This document shows positions 54,411-61,920 of a DNA stretch of 64,000 nt, piece after piece. The stretch is from an uncultured Treponema sp. (GTDB lineage: Bacteria > Spirochaetota > Spirochaetia > Treponematales > Treponemataceae), in contig NZ_CAKVAM010000002.1 of assembly GCF_934725225.1 (NCBI RefSeq), positions 62,001 through 126,000 on the forward strand, written 5' to 3'. The position numbers and the translations under genes were made by a program. The notes under the pieces were generated by a model. The model had not been told where the DNA came from. It saw only the letters and a program-made list of their open reading frames with translations, and did no database searches. Numbering within the stretch: the stretch's first letter is position 1; every line of letters begins with the position of its first letter.

Positions 54411-55310
54411 ATGGAAAAGCAAGAAAATTTAAAGCTTGGAGTTTGCTGGATTTTATTTTCCGCATTTGGATTTGCGGTAATGGGACTTTGCGTGCGTTTG
54501 GCAGGAAACCTTCCTTTTGTTCAGAAAACTCTTTTTAGAAATCTCATTGCGTTTTTTGTTGCTTTTTCAACTTTGTGCATGAAGGCAAAAAAAGACAAGT
54601 CTGTCCTTTACGTTCCGCGTGGAGCTTGGAAATTTTTGCTTTTAAGATCGGCAGTTGGTTCTCTTGGAATTTTCGGAAACTTTTACGCTTTAGGTTTTAT
54701 GAATATTTCTGATGCCGCTATGCTGAATAAAATGTCGCCGTTCTTTGCAGTTGTTGCAAGCATTTTTATTCTTGGTGAAAAACCGAATTTAGTTTCTGCA
54801 TTTTCATTGATTGTTGTTTTTGCCGGTTCGCTTTTTGTCATTAAGCCTACATTTGATTTTGTAAAAGTTTTTCCAGCTCTGTTTGCTTTTGTCGGCGGAA
54901 TGGGAGCAGGCTTTGCGTCTTGCTTTGTAAGAAAACTTCATTCGTATAATGTTTGCGGCGATCTTATAATTGTGTTCTTTTCAATTTTTTCGAGCGTGCT
55001 TGCAATTCCATTTGTTTTCTTTTTCCATGCGCCTATGACTTTGTTTCAAGTTCTGATTTTGCTTTGCGCTGGGCTTGGTGCCGCTTGCGGTCAGTTTGGA
55101 ATGACAAACGCTTACTTCAATGCGCCGGCTTCAAAAATTTCAATTTATGATTATTCGAATATTGTTTTTGCAGGAATTCTTGGATTTGTTTTTCTTGATC
55201 AGATTCCGGACGTTTTTAGCATTGCAGGATATTTTATTATAATCGGAACTGCAATTCTTGTTTTTATTTACAATTCAAAAAATGTGGCTAAAAGTCAGGC
55301 TGGAAATTAG
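54411..55310 (+). CDS. EamA/DMT-superfamily transporter
   Basis: 299 residues with about ten hydrophobic helices arranged as two EamA repeats; GVCWILFSAFGFAVMGLCVRLAG opens the first. The end of the first repeat (AAMLNKMSPFFAVVASIFILGEKP) and of the second (SKISIYDYSNIVFAGILGFVFLDQIPD) show the usual P/GE-like signature. Family members export amino acids, nucleotides or other small metabolites; substrate not predictable. Its stop overlaps that of the convergent M28 gene. Confidence 0.87.
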   Translation: MEKQENLKLGVCWILFSAFGFAVMGLCVRLAGNLPFVQKTLFRNLIAFFVAFSTLCMKAKKDKSVLYVPRGAWKFLLLRSAVGSLGIFGNFYALGFMNISDAAMLNKMSPFFAVVASIFILGEKPNLVSAFSLIVVFAGSLFVIKPTFDFVKVFPALFAFVGGMGAGFASCFVRKLHSYNVCGDLIIVFFSIFSSVLAIPFVFFFHAPMTLFQVLILLCAGLGAACGQFGMTNAYFNAPASKISIYDYSNIVFAGILGFVFLDQIPDVFSIAGYFIIIGTAILVFIYNSKNVAKSQAGN

Positions 55311-56203
55311 CAGGGCGTTTTGCTTTCCGCAAGGGATTTTAAAATCGATTCCATTACTTTAAAGCTTGCCGGAGTCAGAGAATCTATGTTGTCATTCTGT
55401 GTGTGGAAAAGTCGCCAAGTGTAGGGCAGGTGCTCTTTGTATGAAAAATCCGGAATGTTTTCTGCAAGGCGTTTTTGCTTTGAAGATTCCCTGTTCATTA
55501 CCGCGTCTTCAAGAGATTTGTCGCTGTTGATTTTTCTTGCATAAAGCGAAGCTTCTTCTGCTGGCAAAAGTGTAATTGCGACTGCCGGAATTCCGCAGGC
55601 AAGAAAAGATGCGTTGTCGCTGTACGGAACTGGAAGCGTCATCCATCTGCCGTCTGTGGCGCGTTTTAAAATATTTTGTGTTCTTGTGTAAAGGTCATTG
55701 AACTGCGATTTGAATTTTGCAGAAGCAAGAGAGCTTAATCCGCTTTTTGAAAGAATCGGAATTTCACCGCGTCCGCAAGCATCAAAAACATAAACATCAT
55801 CGTTTGTAATTCCAAGACGCTGAAAAGTTTTTGCAATTCCAAATGCGCCTTGGTTTGTTACAGTCCAGCCAAGCTCTTCTCCGTCTGTAAAAAAAATTCT
55901 TACATTATGGAATGAAGGATAATTTTTTAGCCACACTGCCCAGTTCATAAGCTGCCAGTCAGCTGCGCTGTTGTCGTTTGCGCCAGGACTTTCTGGAACT
56001 CTGTCATGGTGGGCAATTACAGTTTTTATTTTAAACTGAGAATTATAGCTTGAAGAGCCGAACTGAACTAAAATGTGATTCTTTCCGTCTATTACAACAC
56101 GGTTGGAAGTTACACCGCGGCTTTCAAGCCATTTCTGTATAAAGTCCGCTCGGTTGCAGTCTTGAGCTAGATATTCTGAAAACTCATTCGGAAGGAATAC
56201 CAT
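55307..56203 (-). CDS. M28-family metallopeptidase
   Basis: 298 residues, no signal peptide, so probably cytoplasmic. Zinc-binding residues of the M28 fold are visible in order: AHHDRVPESPGANDNSAAD (His, Asp), FTDGEELGW (Glu-Glu), VFDACGRG (Asp) and LFHTQNDNIDSL (His). Such enzymes are aminopeptidases; a glutaminyl cyclase-like role is possible. Seven bp before the RRM gene ends, so the two are likely one operon (RRM first). Confidence 0.8.
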   Translation of the reverse strand: MVFLPNEFSEYLAQDCNRADFIQKWLESRGVTSNRVVIDGKNHILVQFGSSSYNSQFKIKTVIAHHDRVPESPGANDNSAADWQLMNWAVWLKNYPSFHNVRIFFTDGEELGWTVTNQGAFGIAKTFQRLGITNDDVYVFDACGRGEIPILSKSGLSSLASAKFKSQFNDLYTRTQNILKRATDGRWMTLPVPYSDNASFLACGIPAVAITLLPAEEASLYARKINSDKSLEDAVMNRESSKQKRLAENIPDFSYKEHLPYTWRLFHTQNDNIDSLTPASFKVMESILKSLAESKTPC

Positions 56204-56209
56204 GATGTT

Positions 56210-56539
56210 CTAGTAGTCTCCGTTTCTGCGACAATCGTTTGAACCGAATCTTCTTCCGCCGTCTCTTGAAAATCCTGAACGCTCACGAGGCTTTTTTTCT
56301 TCTGCATAGTTTACGCGGATTTTGCGTCCGTCAACTTCTTTTCCTGCAAGCTCAGCGATTGCCTTGTCTGTTTCCGCAGAATCTTCCATTTCAACAAAGC
56401 CGAAACCTTTTGACTGGTTTGTGTCGCGGTCAATTATGATTGTTGAAGAAACAACATTTCCGTAAGCAGAAAACAATGAGCTTAATGTGTCTTGTGTTGT
56501 TGCGTAGCTCAAGTTTCCAACGTAAAGTCTTTTTGACAT
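56210..56539 (-). CDS. RRM-type RNA-binding protein
   Basis: 109 residues from ATG 56539. One RRM domain (2-80): RNP2 KRLYVGNLSY and RNP1 SKGFGFVEM are intact. The tail is rich in Gly, Arg and Ser (FSRDGGRRFGSNDCRRNG), as in cold-shock-induced RNA-binding proteins of cyanobacteria and treponemes. The AAGGA ribosome-binding site is buried in a perfect 9-bp leader hairpin. A longer frame from 56563 starts within that hairpin and is not preferred. Confidence 0.93.
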   Translation of the reverse strand: MSKRLYVGNLSYATTQDTLSSLFSAYGNVVSSTIIIDRDTNQSKGFGFVEMEDSAETDKAIAELAGKEVDGRKIRVNYAEEKKPRERSGFSRDGGRRFGSNDCRRNGDY

Positions 56540-56544
56540 AAATA

Positions 56545-56579
56545 ATTCCTTGCAGATTCTCAAAGCCTTGGCAAGGAAT
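56545..56579 (-). promoter_or_regulatory. Leader hairpin sequestering the RRM-gene ribosome-binding site
   Basis: ATTCCTTGC (minus 56579-56571) pairs perfectly with GCAAGGAAT (56553-56545). The AAGGA ribosome-binding site is inside the second arm. The predicted transcript start is about 5 nt before the first arm, so the hairpin would be the very 5' end of the mRNA. Confidence 0.65.
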
Positions 56580-56590
56580 CATGCAATATT

Positions 56591-56619
56591 AAAATACTAT
56601 GGAAAAAATGCGCTGTCAA
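56591..56619 (-). promoter_or_regulatory. Sigma-70 promoter of the RRM/M28 operon
   Basis: Minus-strand TTGACA (56619-56614), 17-bp spacer, TATTTT (56596-56591). Divergent from the adenosine deaminase promoter. Confidence 0.7.
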
Positions 56620-56666
56620 GTAAAATTGCTTTTGGTAAATTTATCCTGTTGATTTTTAGCATTCTG

Positions 56667-56675
56667 TGTTATAAT
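56667..56675 (+). promoter_or_regulatory. Extended -10 promoter of the adenosine deaminase gene
   Basis: TG-T-TATAAT (56667-56675), with only TTGATT (56649-56654) at a short 15-bp spacing as -35. The transcript would start at about 56682, at most 3 nt before ATG 56685. Confidence 0.6.
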
Positions 56676-56684
56676 ATCTTTTAT

Positions 56685-57731
56685 ATGAAGAAAGAAGAAT
56701 TTTATGATTTGCTGGAAAGTATTCCAAAAGCCGAGCTTCATGTTCACGAGGAAGCTGTTTTAAGCAGGGAAACCGTAAAGAAAGTTTATAAGCGTAATTT
56801 CAATCAGGATATGTCAGATGAGGAATTCAACTCTCTTTTTGAATACGATGATTTGACGGGCTTTCTTTCTTCCTTTATAAAAATCCAGTCTTACTTTACA
56901 AACATAAATGACTTTGAATATATGTTCAAGGATTTTGAAGATTACTTAGACAAAAACAATATTGTCTACTGCGAAACTTTTTTCAGCCCGACTTCTCATT
57001 TAAAGAAAGGCTGGAGTTTCCACGACATGATTAGCATTGTTCAAAAAAACATTGAGCGCATAAAGAAAAATTCCGGGCGCACTGTAAAACTCATTGTTGA
57101 TGTGAGCCGCTCATTTGGCGTTGAAAACGCAATGAAAAATCTGGATCTTGTGCTTGCTGAAAAAAATCCTTATATAGTTGGAATCGGGCTTGGCGGAGAT
57201 GAAAAAAAAGGACCTGCCGCGGAATACAAGGATGTTTTTGTAAAAGCAAAAGAAAACGGACTTCATGTTGTAACTCATGCCGGAGAAAGCTGCGGCGTTT
57301 TTTCTATGAAAGACAGTTTGGAACTTTGCAAGGCTGAACGTCTTGGCCACGGAATCGCCGCTGCTCAAGATGCTGATTTTATGAAGTATCTTGCGGAAAA
57401 TAAAATCCCGCTTGAAGTTTGTCCTACGAGCAACATTTTTATCCTAAAAGAATTTAATGGCGATATGAAAAATCATCCTGTAAAAAAACTTTACGATGCA
57501 GGAGTTTTTGTTACGCTGAATACAGACGATCCTACATTCTTTAAAGTTTCGCTTATTGATGAATACTGGAATATTTACAAAGATCAGAATTTCTCCTTGG
57601 ATGAAATAAAAGAAATTATCAAGAACGGCTACAAGGCTGCTTTTATTTCCCAAGAAGAAAAAGACAGTTATTGCAAAAATGTTGATGCTGCATGGGATGA
57701 TTGGTTTAAGAAACATCCGGGGGCAAACTAA
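56685..57731 (+). CDS. add: Adenosine deaminase
   Basis: 348 residues from ATG 56685; a reading frame open further upstream from 56550 crosses the divergent promoter region and is not used. Metal and catalytic residues of the family: ELHVHEE (His19, His21), VTHAGES, the later GHGIAAAQD, EVCPTSN and LNTDDPTFF. It hydrolyses adenosine to inosine, in purine salvage. Bacterial relatives usually read ELHLHLDG at the first motif; the change to HVHEEA is notable, and a related nucleoside or adenine-type substrate cannot be excluded. No Shine-Dalgarno sequence precedes the ATG. Confidence 0.85.
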   Translation: MKKEEFYDLLESIPKAELHVHEEAVLSRETVKKVYKRNFNQDMSDEEFNSLFEYDDLTGFLSSFIKIQSYFTNINDFEYMFKDFEDYLDKNNIVYCETFFSPTSHLKKGWSFHDMISIVQKNIERIKKNSGRTVKLIVDVSRSFGVENAMKNLDLVLAEKNPYIVGIGLGGDEKKGPAAEYKDVFVKAKENGLHVVTHAGESCGVFSMKDSLELCKAERLGHGIAAAQDADFMKYLAENKIPLEVCPTSNIFILKEFNGDMKNHPVKKLYDAGVFVTLNTDDPTFFKVSLIDEYWNIYKDQNFSLDEIKEIIKNGYKAAFISQEEKDSYCKNVDAAWDDWFKKHPGAN

Positions 57732-57770
57732 TAGAATAATCTGAATTTTGTTAGTGGCATTTTAATATTG

Positions 57771-57813
57771 TTGCCGTGCACTTCATAAGACTGATATGCA
57801 CGGCAATTTTTTT
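57771..57813 (+). terminator. Terminator after adenosine deaminase
   Basis: TTGCCGTGCA and TGCACGGCAA form a perfect 10-bp stem, followed by seven T that end 2 bp before the stop codon of the convergent GH2 gene. Confidence 0.88.
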
Positions 57814-57814
57814 G

Positions 57815-60199
57815 TCATTTCTTAATTTTTACAGTAAAATTAATCTTGGTTTCTTTTCCTTGCCAGTCGGTTATCTTTAGAGTTCCTCTTCCGGCTGTGC
57901 CAGTTGTTTTTACGTAAATGCCGGACATTCCGCCTTTAAGAGAAACTGCTTTCGGTCCGATTAGCTCAATTGCGCCTTCCGCTTCTGCAATTACAGCTTC
58001 CTGCATAAAAGGCTGAAGATTTCCGTTTTCATCTTCTGCCCGCAAATGAACTTCTGCAACATCATAAGTTTCTTCTTCTATTAAAACTGTGCGGTTGACG
58101 TTCGCTTTTAAGCTTGCGTTCTGGCACATTGACTTTACTAGAGTTTTTACAGTCTTGCCGTTTTTAATCGCTTCAAATTTATAAGAAGAAGATTCTCCGC
58201 CCCAGTTGCCTATGTATTTTCCAAAGAGCGCGATTAGTTTTTCTTTTGAAATAACGCGCATTGCAAAAAGTTTTGCGGCTTCCAGTTTGTACTTTGCCGG
58301 AAGATTGTTCTGTCCGAATTTTTTTATTGCAAAAATCAGCTCTTTTATTTTTTCACTGTGCTTTGCGGAAATTCCTTCTTCGTCGATGAGTCTGTTTCCA
58401 ATTATGTCGTCAACACGAATCGGTCCGTGCGCAAGATTTTTAAACGGTGAATCAGATGCTTTGAATTCCTTTATAAAAATGTTGTTTACAAAAAGCTTTA
58501 CGGAATCAGCGTTTGTAAAAATCCACAGGTCGCCTAAAAGTCCTTCGTTGTACTCTCCAATGCTCATGTTGGAATTTACTTCAATAAAATCCCCGGTAAA
58601 ATCTTCCTGGCTTTTATAGACTGCCGCTGCCAGCTTTGGATTTCTAAACATATCCATTACGCCATGGTAGCAAATTCTGTCCCCGGAACCAAATTCCTTG
58701 TGAGTGTTGTAGTCGAATGCGCACCATCCGCTTGAGCCTGCGCAGTCATCGTGCAATGCAACGCTGTCAAGAACAGTGGCGTGCCTTATTGCGTGCTCGG
58801 TTCTTCTTTGCTCTGTGTCGAATGACTTTGTTGGGAACATGTGGCCAGAATGTTCTGTTACTAAATATCCGCCGTGGCTTTTTGTAATTTTGATTTTGTC
58901 TAGGCTTCCGGCGTTTTTACCAGAATGGCTAAAGTCGTTGTAAGTATACACGTCTTCCAGCAAGTTGCTGTTCTTAATGCATCTTACGCCACTTGTTGGA
59001 CGAGTTGAATCTATTTTGTGCGCAAGGAAATTTGTTGCCTTGTAGAATTCATCATCATCTTTGCTTTCGTTTATTCTTACGCCCCACATAAATACTGAAG
59101 GATGATTTCTGTACTGCGAAATCATTTCATCTTCGTTTTCTAGTGCCTGCGCTTTCCAGGCATCGTCTCCAATGTGCTGCCAGCCTGGAAATTCCGTGAA
59201 CACAAGAATTCCAAGCTCATCACATCTGTCTATAAAATATTTGCTTTGCGGATAATGCGAGGTTCTTACATAGTTTACGCCAAGCTCAAATTTTAAAATG
59301 TCGGCGTCTTCTTTCTGAATATTCTTTGGCATTGCGTATCCCACATACGGGTATGACTGATGTCTGTTTAGTCCGCGAAGCTTTATTTTTTTTCCGTTGA
59401 GATAAAATCCAGTTTCGTCAAATTTTATTTCCCTGAATCCGAATCTTACAGTTTTTTTGTCTGCAATTTTTCCCTTTGGATTTATAAGCTCCGTAACAAG
59501 ATTGTAAAGAACCGGCTGCTCAAGTGTCCAGGGATGAACTGGCTGTGCGTCTGCCGCAGTAAGAATTTTGTTTCCCGGAACTCCTGTGTTTATCTGCGCC
59601 ACTACAGAACTTGAGCTTTCAACTCGCTGAACAATTGAATATCCTTCCGCGTCAGAAGAATTCAAAGTTATTTCTGTTTCAAAATGGCTCGCCTTGGTTT
59701 TTATAAAAATGTCTTCTATATAAATAGGATTTTTTATATCAAGGTAAACGTCTCTGTAGATTCCTCCGTAAGTCATGTAGTCGATTACAAATCCAAACGG
59801 CGGAATGTTTAAAGACTCGCGGCTGTCCAACTTTAATGCAAGCAAGTTGTTTCTTCCTGCCGGCAAAAGTGAATCCGTCAAGTCAACTGTAAAAGCCGTG
59901 TAGCCGCAGCTGTGCCTTGCAAGAAATTTTCCGTTTAAAAAAACATCGCATTGATGAGCCGCGCCTTCTATTGTAAGAAGAATTTTTTTTCCTGCCCATT
60001 CCTTTTCTGTCTTAAAAATTTTTCTGTAAACGCTCAGCTTTTGATATGAGCTTTCGTCGAATCCGTTAAAAGGAGTTTCGCAAACCGAATGCGGAAGTCT
60101 TACCTGCTCGAATTTTCCTCTGTATTTTGAATCTAGCATCTTTTCATTGAATGACGGAGAAAATTCCCAGCCGTTGTTAAAATAAATTCTATCTTTCAT
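57815..60199 (-). CDS. Glycoside hydrolase family 2 (beta-galactosidase/glucuronidase type)
   Basis: 794 residues, no signal peptide. Order: jelly-roll sugar-binding domain (about 1-165), immunoglobulin-like domain (to about 265), TIM barrel (about 270-560), C-terminal beta domains. The acid/base Glu is in VRINESKDD (near 378) and the nucleophile Glu in VTEHSGHMFP (near 449); the spacing of about 71 residues fits the family. NRHQSYPYVG is the usual start of the barrel. Substrate (galactoside, glucuronide or mannoside) not predictable. Being cytoplasmic, it should act on imported oligosaccharides. Own promoter at 60216-60244. Confidence 0.92.
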   Translation of the reverse strand: MKDRIYFNNGWEFSPSFNEKMLDSKYRGKFEQVRLPHSVCETPFNGFDESSYQKLSVYRKIFKTEKEWAGKKILLTIEGAAHQCDVFLNGKFLARHSCGYTAFTVDLTDSLLPAGRNNLLALKLDSRESLNIPPFGFVIDYMTYGGIYRDVYLDIKNPIYIEDIFIKTKASHFETEITLNSSDAEGYSIVQRVESSSSVVAQINTGVPGNKILTAADAQPVHPWTLEQPVLYNLVTELINPKGKIADKKTVRFGFREIKFDETGFYLNGKKIKLRGLNRHQSYPYVGYAMPKNIQKEDADILKFELGVNYVRTSHYPQSKYFIDRCDELGILVFTEFPGWQHIGDDAWKAQALENEDEMISQYRNHPSVFMWGVRINESKDDDEFYKATNFLAHKIDSTRPTSGVRCIKNSNLLEDVYTYNDFSHSGKNAGSLDKIKITKSHGGYLVTEHSGHMFPTKSFDTEQRRTEHAIRHATVLDSVALHDDCAGSSGWCAFDYNTHKEFGSGDRICYHGVMDMFRNPKLAAAVYKSQEDFTGDFIEVNSNMSIGEYNEGLLGDLWIFTNADSVKLFVNNIFIKEFKASDSPFKNLAHGPIRVDDIIGNRLIDEEGISAKHSEKIKELIFAIKKFGQNNLPAKYKLEAAKLFAMRVISKEKLIALFGKYIGNWGGESSSYKFEAIKNGKTVKTLVKSMCQNASLKANVNRTVLIEEETYDVAEVHLRAEDENGNLQPFMQEAVIAEAEGAIELIGPKAVSLKGGMSGIYVKTTGTAGRGTLKITDWQGKETKINFTVKIKK

Positions 60200-60215
60200 T
60201 CTTTCAGTCTATTCA

Positions 60216-60244
60216 AAAGAATTTTTATCGTCAAGGTTGAAACT
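60216..60244 (-). promoter_or_regulatory. Sigma-70 promoter of the GH2 gene
   Basis: Minus-strand TTGACG (60244-60239), 17-bp spacer, TAGACT (60221-60216). Confidence 0.6.
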
Positions 60245-60258
60245 GTCAGTTTAATTGT

Positions 60259-60286
60259 AAAAAAGTCGCTTGTTTTGCGACCTTTT
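60259..60286 (-). terminator. Minus-strand terminator hairpin upstream of the GH2 promoter
   Basis: Minus-strand GTCGC and GCGAC form a stem around AAAACAA, followed by six T. It would stop antisense transcription through the barrel-protein gene before it reaches the GH2 gene. Confidence 0.55.
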
Positions 60287-60331
60287 ATGAAAAAAGGTTC
60301 TTATAATTTGTAAAAAATCGCTTCTTTCCTC

Positions 60332-60358
60332 TTGACAAAAGTCGGGGGGGGGTAGAAT
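60332..60358 (+). promoter_or_regulatory. Poly-G promoter (putative phase-variable) of the barrel-protein gene
   Basis: TTGACA (60332-60337), a 15-bp spacer ending in nine consecutive G (60344-60352), then TAGAAT (60353-60358). Same layout as the promoter at 33578. The spacer is 2 bp short of 17; G insertion or deletion should change expression. Confidence 0.75.
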
Positions 60359-60389
60359 GAAGTTATATTATTTTTATTGGAGGGCTTTT

Positions 60390-61055
60390 ATGAAAAAGCT
60401 ATTGGTTGCTGGGTTTTGTCTTTTGGGAGTTTTGTGCTTTATGCAGGCGCAGAATGTTGACTGGAAGAACTATGGAGCGGGAATTGAGGAAGGAGATTTT
60501 ATTGTCCGTGGCGACATTGGATTTTCTAGGCACTGGAAAAGTTTGCCTTATGACGGCTCTATGAAAGTTCCGTATCTTGAAGCTTCTGTTGAGTACACAA
60601 AAAAACTTGGCGGGCTTCCTCTTGGATTCGGCGGATTCATAGGATATTCTCAAGACAAGATGAAAGAAAGCGCTTCAGTTGCTGGTTGGGTTGATGCTCC
60701 GGATATTGAATGGAAAGGCGAAATGAATTACATCAATTTGGGTGCGCTTGCAAATTATCATATTCAAGTTCCTGTAGAAAAACTTGATGTTTATGCCGGG
60801 CTTCGTCTTGGACTTGAATTCTGGAACTGGAAAGTTGATTACAAGCAACCTGTTCTCGTATCAATTTGGGGTAACGATGGCAGTCTTGACAACCAGTGGT
60901 ATGAAACTAAGAAAGAATCAATCAAAGAGAATGGAACAAATTTCTATGCGGGAATAAACTTTGGAGCTTCATATTTCTTTACTGAAAAATTCGGCGCGAA
61001 TATTGAAGTAGGTTATCCTTCACTTATAAAAATCGGCGGAACTGCAAAGTTCTAG
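60390..61055 (+). CDS. Small outer-membrane beta-barrel protein
   Basis: 221 residues from ATG 60390, chosen for its GGAGG site; an in-frame ATG at 60357 lies within the -10 box. Signal peptide (about 1-21, ending FMQAQ). Alternating strands with aromatic ends (GDFIVRGDIGFSRHW, YLEASVEYTKKLGGLPLGFGGFIGYSQD, KLDVYAGLRLGLEFWNWKVDY, FYAGINFGASYFFTEKFGANIEVGYPSLIKIGG) suit an 8-strand OmpA/OmpW-type barrel. The closing strand GANIEVGYPSLIKIGGTAKF ends in Phe, as in outer-membrane proteins. In T. pallidum a small OmpW-like gene (TP0126) likewise has a poly-G promoter; orthology is not shown. Confidence 0.75.
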   Translation: MKKLLVAGFCLLGVLCFMQAQNVDWKNYGAGIEEGDFIVRGDIGFSRHWKSLPYDGSMKVPYLEASVEYTKKLGGLPLGFGGFIGYSQDKMKESASVAGWVDAPDIEWKGEMNYINLGALANYHIQVPVEKLDVYAGLRLGLEFWNWKVDYKQPVLVSIWGNDGSLDNQWYETKKESIKENGTNFYAGINFGASYFFTEKFGANIEVGYPSLIKIGGTAKF

Positions 61056-61074
61056 AATTGAAAATTCTGCGCCT

Positions 61075-61392
61075 TTACAAACCGTGTTTTTTTACGATTT
61101 TTTTTATATCAGTTTTTAAAGCGCGCAGGATTTCAGATTCAATCAGCTTTAGTTCTTCCGCGGAAACAGAATCATTGCTTGAGTCTTGCGGCATATAAAG
61201 TCTGTAAGGCTCAACTTTAAGTGCCGATGCGATTTTTTCAACAAATGAAAGAGAAGGAAAACGTTTCTTTGTTTCAATCTGCCCGATGTAGGAAGTGTCT
61301 GTTTTGCAAAGTTCCGCAAGTTTTTCCTGAGTTATGTTCTGCTCTTTACGGAATCTTTTCAGATTGCTAATAAATGTGTCTTGTAAATCCAT
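61075..61392 (-). CDS. Cro/C1-type helix-turn-helix regulator
   Basis: 105 residues. The N-terminal 65 residues are an HTH_3 domain (LKRFRKEQNITQEKLAELCKTDTSYIGQIETKKRFPSLSFVEKIASAL); the C-terminal 40 are acidic then lysine-rich and probably mediate dimerisation. The target is unknown. Its 3' end faces the barrel-protein gene, 20 bp away, with no strong terminator between, so its transcript may run antisense to that gene. No clear ribosome-binding site before its ATG. Confidence 0.88.
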   Translation of the reverse strand: MDLQDTFISNLKRFRKEQNITQEKLAELCKTDTSYIGQIETKKRFPSLSFVEKIASALKVEPYRLYMPQDSSNDSVSAEELKLIESEILRALKTDIKKIVKKHGL

Positions 61393-61433
61393 TATTTATA
61401 TTCTAAAAGCTACTTTTTTCTTTTTGTATATGC

Positions 61434-61463
61434 TTGACGCTAAATGAAACTGTGGTTTAATAT
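61434..61463 (+). promoter_or_regulatory. Promoter of the 61.5-kb orphan gene
   Basis: TTGACG (61434-61439) with TAATAT (61458-61463), 18 bp apart. The gene's ATG at 61525 follows AAAGGAGG. Confidence 0.5.
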
Positions 61464-61524
61464 ATGCTATAGGCTAATAAAATGTATATTTTCTACTAAG
61501 CAACTAATTAAAAGGAGGTTAAGA

Positions 61525-61878
61525 ATGGGTGAAATAACATTTTTTATGACTCAAATGTGTTATGAAAAAGCAAAAGCTATTTATCCACATTCAGAAATGA
61601 TAAATAATGTTGCAAAACATATTTCTTCAGAAATAAATATGAATGTTGGCTCTGCGAGAGATTATATAACGGATTTCTTCCTTATGAGAAATGGGAAGCC
61701 TTTGAAACATGCGATGAGTGAAAGTGCAGCGAAATATTATTTTGAATGTATTTACAATGATTTTGGAGAGGATGCATTGACTAGTGCATTGGATTCTCTC
61801 CAATTTTACTTAAATTATGATAAACAAAATCATCCTGGATTACAGGACTTAATTAATCGTTTTAGGGAAAATAAATAA
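61525..61878 (+). CDS. Orphan protein resembling an N-terminal domain of HNH/restriction-type proteins
   Basis: 117 residues from ATG 61525, which has a near-perfect AAAGGAGG site; a longer frame from 61444 is not supported. All helical. The pattern ITFFMTQMCYEKAKAIY, MNVGSARDYITDFFLMRNGK and YYFECIYNDFGEDALTSAL recalls, from memory, a domain found ahead of HNH or McrA-like nuclease parts in other bacteria. Here it is alone, without a nuclease. More AT-rich than the core genes and placed next to an IS element, so probably accessory. Function unknown. Confidence 0.55.
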   Translation: MGEITFFMTQMCYEKAKAIYPHSEMINNVAKHISSEINMNVGSARDYITDFFLMRNGKPLKHAMSESAAKYYFECIYNDFGEDALTSALDSLQFYLNYDKQNHPGLQDLINRFRENK

Positions 61879-61920
61879 AAAATATATTCAGTAAAGAATA
61901 TAAAATAATGGAGGTTTTAT

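Noticed and set aside
58206..58619. 137-codon plus-strand frame inside the GH2 gene
   Set aside because: Shadow of the glycosidase coding sequence; no family resemblance or start signals.
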